Assembly: GCA_025667525.1 (NCBI GenBank)
Contig: CM046879.1
Location: 391,057,039 to 391,121,038, forward strand
From: Glebionis coronaria
Taxonomy: Eukaryota; Streptophyta; Magnoliopsida; Asterales; Asteraceae
Reading direction: 5' to 3'
Length of the DNA: 64,000 nucleotides
Shown here: piece by piece, positions 62,606-64,000 of the stretch
How the letters are laid out: every line of letters begins with the position of its first letter
Position numbering within the stretch: position 1 is the first letter of the stretch
Notes under the pieces: model-generated
Databases searched by the model: none
Told to the model about the DNA's origin: nothing
Seen by the model: the letters and a program-made list of their open reading frames with translations, nothing else
Program-made: the position numbers and the translations under genes

Positions 62606-64000
62606 CTAATTCAAGGGAAACATGGTGTGGGATGGAATCATCTCATGAGAGATGTCCTCACCAAAGTACAATTTCAAACGCTGGCTATTCACCTTAAAGT
62701 TGGGCCCATTTGGCTGAGAAAGCTCAATGGTGCCATAGGGAAATACATTGGCGATGGTGAATGGACCAGACCAGCGGCTCTTCAACTTGCCCGAGAAGAT
62801 CTTCAACCGAGAGTTAAAAAGTAAGACTTGATCACCAACGTGGAACTCTCGGTTCTTGATTTTAGCATCGTGGATAATCTTGGTCTTCTCCCTGTAGATC
62901 AATGAGTTCTCGTAAGCTTCATTCCTCAATTCATGTAGCTCGTTGAGTTGAATCTTGCGAAGATCACCAGCTTTGTTGATGTCGAAGTTAGCCCACTTCA
63001 AGGCCCAGTATGCCTTATGTTCCAGCTCGATGGGGAGGTGGCATGCTTTCCCGTACACAAGACGATAAGGTGTACAACCAATCGGTGTCTTATAGGCGGT
63101 ACGAAAATCCCACAGAGCATCATCAAGTTTATCGGCCCACGAGGCACGATGCTCTCCCACAGTACGTTCCAAAATTCTCTTCAATCCACGGTTGGATATC
63201 TCGACTTGACCTTTGGTTTGAGGATGATAGGCGGTGGAAAGACGGTGATTGACACCATACTTAGCCATGACTCTTGCAAATTGATCATTGCAAAAATGAG
63301 TCCCGCGGTCACTGATTATAGCACGAGGAACACCGAATCGAGCAAACAGTTGTTTCAAGAAATTACAAACCACCCTCGCGTCGTTAGTGGGTAAAGCTTT
63401 GGCTTCAACCCATTTAGAAACGTAGTCAACAGCGACAAGGATGTATTTGTTGCCTTTAGAAGAAGGGAATGGCCCCATAAAGTCGATTCCCCATACATCA
63501 AAGATTTCACATTCTTGTATGAAATTTTGAGGCATCTCATCTTTATGTGTGATCTTGCCTTGTTTTTGGCAAGCATCACAATGTTTAACAATCTCGTGAG
63601 CATCACGATAAATGGTGGGCCAATAAAATCCCGAGTCAAACACTTTTTTGGCGGTGTAGATGGGACCAAAGTGACCACCGGTGGGTCCTTTATGGCAAGC
63701 CCCGAGAATGTCTAAAGCTGCCGGTCCGTCAACACATCGGCGAATAATCAGGTAAGCGCATTGTTTGAATAGAAAAGGGTCATCCCAAAAGTAAGTCTTA
63801 ACATCATTCAAGAACTTCTTCTTTTGTTGGGATGTTAACCCTTTGATGAGAACACCACCCGCTAAGTAGTTTGCAATGTCGGCAAACCACGGGGTGTCAT
63901 CCAGATTGAGATTAATAGACATTAAGGTCTCAAGGGGAAAAGAGTCATTGATCTCTTTGTTCGGATGATCCCCTTGATATGGATCCTCAAGTCTACTAAG
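62606..64000 (-). CDS. E8 pol, C-terminal part: Athila integrase (partial at window edge)
   Basis: The frame is open from the window edge to a stop at 62606, 464 codons. It enters at [12 protein letters not shown], the RNase H-integrase junction (family: ADHLSRLE). Next are [13 protein letters not shown], the HHCC region ([24 protein letters not shown]), the D,D(35)E core with [23 protein letters not shown] and [12 protein letters not shown], all three acidic residues present, then [16 protein letters not shown] and a C-terminal domain with [20 protein letters not shown] and [15 protein letters not shown]. No stop or frameshift is visible. It inserts element cDNA into chromosomes. Upstream RT and gag lie right of the window. 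Confidence 0.95.
   Translation of the reverse strand, partial: LSRLEDPYQGDHPNKEINDSFPLETLMSINLNLDDTPWFADIANYLAGGVLIKGLTSQQKKKFLNDVKTYFWDDPFLFKQCAYLIIRRCVDGPAALDILGACHKGPTGGHFGPIYTAKKVFDSGFYWPTIYRDAHEIVKHCDACQKQGKITHKDEMPQNFIQECEIFDVWGIDFMGPFPSSKGNKYILVAVDYVSKWVEAKALPTNDARVVCNFLKQLFARFGVPRAIISDRGTHFCNDQFARVMAKYGVNHRLSTAYHPQTKGQVEISNRGLKRILERTVGEHRASWADKLDDALWDFRTAYKTPIGCTPYRLVYGKACHLPIELEHKAYWALKWANFDINKAGDLRKIQLNELHELRNEAYENSLIYREKTKIIHDAKIKNREFHVGDQVLLFNSRLKIFSGKLKSRWSGPFTIANVFPYGTIELSQPNGPNFKVNSQRLKLYFGEDISHEMIPSHTMFPLN

Overview
This 64 kb window is plant nuclear heterochromatin made almost entirely of LTR retrotransposons inserted into one another. I see no host protein gene, tRNA, rRNA or CRISPR array. 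Initiator-tRNA-Met primer sites (TGGTATCAGAGC), Athila-type primer sites (TGGCGCCG), chromodomain Ty3/Gypsy elements, Athila integrase and a Copia-style purine tract (AAAAAGGGGGGAGAT) all point to a flowering plant. The gag of the chromodomain elements and the 353-residue accessory ORF resemble, from memory only, families common in Asteraceae. That lineage call is an inference.

Layout. The outermost element, E1 (minus strand, Ty3/Gypsy chromovirus of Tekay/Del type), spans the window. Its 3' LTR is split near 9.16 kb, its integrase lies at 10.6-12.0 kb, its RT, protease and gag at 40.0-43.4 kb, and its 5' LTR starts at 43.9 kb. Left nest: Athila-like element B (plus strand) sits in the E1 3' LTR and itself contains the 3' end of Athila-like element A and solo LTR C. 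Central nest: E2 (minus, non-autonomous Athila, 12014-40033) interrupts E1 pol. E3 (minus, Copia-like and non-autonomous, 16302-35618) interrupts the E2 ORF. E4 (plus, decayed Gypsy, 20539-30449) interrupts the second ORF of E3. Right nest: E7 (plus, LTR related to that of E3) interrupts the E1 5' LTR, E8 (minus, autonomous-type Athila) interrupts E7, and E5 (minus, nearly complete Tekay-type, 48927-60239) interrupts the E8 3' LTR. Five insertions have exact 5-bp target duplications on both sides: GTCTC (C), CACTC (E2), TTATC (E3), GTACA (E4) and GGCTT (E5).

How the parts work together. E5 and E1 carry the usual gag, protease, RT/RNase H, integrase and chromodomain order, and E8 supplies an Athila integrase. 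E2, E3 and E4 lack usable pol and were presumably mobilised in trans. Elements E1, E2, E4 and E5 are inactivated, often by G-to-A or C-to-T changes that create TAG codons or replace catalytic residues.

The most unusual signals are: three short in-frame GT-AG introns in the gag C-terminal region, at the same positions in E1 and E5; clusters of a strongly palindromic CCGCGGTACC / CGATAAGG motif in E3 and E7, just upstream of TATA boxes in the LTRs and again inside E3; dispersed ATTCCG-type motif arrays in the middle of four different Athila LTR types; Athila LTRs ending in TA...TA instead of TG...CA; and an Athila derivative in which an acidic ORF with a hydrophobic segment takes the place of RT and integrase.
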